Shown one piece after another: positions 6,580 through 7,238 of a stretch of DNA of 7,238 nucleotides (the stretch's first letter is position 1; each line of letters opens with the position of its first letter). The stretch comes from Gammaproteobacteria bacterium (GTDB taxonomy: Bacteria; Pseudomonadota; Gammaproteobacteria; Pseudomonadales; Azotimanducaceae_A). The stretch is taken from the NCBI GenBank assembly GCA_028819775.1, contig JAPPKV010000206.1:1-7238 (forward strand). Reading direction: 5' to 3'. Under the pieces are notes generated by a model that had not been told where the DNA came from, did not search any database, and saw only the letters and a list, made by a program, of their open reading frames with translations. The position numbers and the translations under genes are program-made.

Positions 6580-6990
6580 TCAGGTGGCGGGCCAGGCGCC
6601 GATGATGGCTCCCATGATGATCGAATAGGCGACCCGGTAACCGGCCTGGATTGCCCAGAGCTTCCATCCCCAGCCGCAGAACGCCGTATCGGACGCCATG
6701 GAAGCGGCGATGAAGCCGACACCGGTGACAAGCCCGAGCACGGCGCCATTGGCGACTCCCGTCATTCCGAGGCCAGCCATCAATGCGGCGACCACGATGC
6801 AGGTCGCAAGCGCGGCCACGAAACTGACGACAAACGGGGTGGGCGAGGGCTGGATCTCGTCCTCGGTCTTGCCGAGCGCGGCCAGCCAAGCCTTGCCGAA
6901 TACGGGCCCGTACCAGACGTAGCCGAGCGCGAAAGCGGCTGCGGTCGCAACGAGGATCGCCCACCAGTTCAGACCGGCGAAGTCGAGCAT
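6580..6990 (-). CDS. DUF1761 family small integral membrane protein
   Basis: This 136-residue, highly hydrophobic protein has about four predicted membrane segments, near 10-27, 53-72, 78-100 and 112-134. The hallmark is the early GYVWYGPVFGKAWLAALGK (23-41), typical of DUF1761 (PF08570), along with a polar loop KTEDEIQPSPTP (41-52). No enzymatic function is known for the family and I see no catalytic motif. ATG 6990-6988 has AAAGGA six nucleotides upstream, a good site. The frame extends to 7080 but the added residues are polar and unlike the family. It is the first gene of a two-gene minus-strand unit, with the lipid A-type acyltransferase 10 bp downstream; that suggests co-expression and possibly an envelope-related role, which is inference. 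Confidence 0.88.
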   Translation of the reverse strand: MLDFAGLNWWAILVATAAAFALGYVWYGPVFGKAWLAALGKTEDEIQPSPTPFVVSFVAALATCIVVAALMAGLGMTGVANGAVLGLVTGVGFIAASMASDTAFCGWGWKLWAIQAGYRVAYSIIMGAIIGAWPAT

Positions 6991-6996
6991 GTTGAT

Positions 6997-7002
6997 TCCT
7001 TT
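6997..7002 (-). promoter_or_regulatory. Shine-Dalgarno AAAGGA of the DUF1761 gene
   Basis: Minus-strand AAAGGA (7002-6997) is separated by six nucleotides (ATCAAC) from ATG 6990-6988. It supports this start over the longer in-frame reading that begins near 7080. Confidence 0.75.
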
Positions 7003-7238
7003 ATCGACTTGGTAGTGGATCGAAGTATCGCAGCATTGTCTGCGCCTCGGGGCAACGGCGTATATTGGCCACGTCGCCAACGGGAAGGGGGCCGAATGGA
7101 CATTGCCGAACGGGAAGGTGCCCGAACACCGACGCTGTCACCTTGGCGCTCGTCGCCCAATGACGACAGGTAGGCGATCCGGTTGGTGGCGGGCGAACGA
7201 TCCAACGGGGCGTTCCGTCGACGAATTCCGACTGCTCC
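7003..7238. other. Right-edge region without a confident gene
   Basis: This 236-bp stretch lies upstream of the DUF1761 gene. On the minus strand GATACT (7029-7024) could be a -10 with a short leader, though no good -35 lies at 16-18 bp. On the plus strand TATATT (7061-7066) could be a -10, with TTGTCT 19 bp upstream, driving rightward transcription. Two plus-strand reading options exist. One is a closed 25-codon frame, ATG 7096 to TAG 7173, preceded by AAGGGGG. The other is a frame open past the edge, with GTG 7118 or ATG 7160, whose last residues read ANDPTGRSVDEFRLL. Neither is recognisable, and codon third positions give no decisive bias. Confidence 0.4.
7079..7126 (+). repeat. Imperfect 18-bp direct repeat with 30-bp period
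   Basis: AACGGGAAGGGGGCCGAA at 7079-7096 recurs as AACGGGAAGGTGCCCGAA at 7109-7126, 16 of 18 positions identical, offset exactly 30 bp. The 12-bp spacer is not repeated. It sits upstream of the DUF1761 gene and overlaps the start region of any rightward gene. Exactly 30 bp is close to three helical turns, which would suit paired protein binding sites; a coding repeat of ten residues is the other option. Confidence 0.6.

Noticed and set aside
7079..7126. CRISPR-like array
   Set aside because: Only two imperfect copies with a 12-bp spacer and no nearby cas genes.
6400..7173. Plus-strand 257-residue frame spanning the acyltransferase start and the whole DUF1761 gene
   Set aside because: It is antisense to two supported genes and rich in D, G, R and P; only its last 25 codons lie outside them and are mentioned as an option.

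Overview
The window looks like part of a Gram-negative chromosome, G+C-rich and most likely from a proteobacterium; the gene content fits a gammaproteobacterium, but that is inference. The grounds are a lipid A late-acyltransferase-type protein, LPS-core-style glycosyltransferases, a YrbL-type kinase, and strong G/C bias at third codon positions. I saw no mobile element, CRISPR array, tRNA or rRNA.

Bases 1-4222 hold a tightly packed minus-strand operon. In transcription order it encodes a GT4 glycosyltransferase (GTG start, strong Shine-Dalgarno), a NodB-fold polysaccharide deacetylase with an N-terminal membrane segment, a second GT4-type glycosyltransferase, a YrbL-family kinase-fold protein, and a zinc-ribbon SAM methyltransferase cut by the left edge. 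Junctions overlap by 4, 11 and 14 bp or are 2 bp apart, so the genes are probably translationally coupled. Together they read as an LPS core or similar surface-glycan assembly and modification unit: two sugar transfers, a deacetylation, probably a phosphorylation and possibly a methylation. The exact substrates cannot be read from sequence.

A 106-bp divergent intergenic region (4223-4328) holds a candidate minus-strand promoter and two short dyads. The only clear plus-strand gene (4329-5642) encodes a compact PhoX-type (DUF839) protein with a twin-arginine signal. I found no Pho box in front of it. It converges, 21 bp apart, on a second minus-strand pair: a DUF1761 membrane protein (6580-6990) followed 10 bp later by an LpxL/LpxM-family acyltransferase (5664-6569).

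The right end (6991-7238) has no confident gene. It holds the upstream region of the DUF1761 gene, an 18-bp imperfect direct repeat with a 30-bp period, and an open plus-strand frame running off the edge.

Nothing here is demonstrably a new system. The points most worth following are the kinase-deacetylase-methyltransferase decoration set inside the glycan operon, the DUF1761-acyltransferase pairing, and the regulatory structure of the two intergenic regions.
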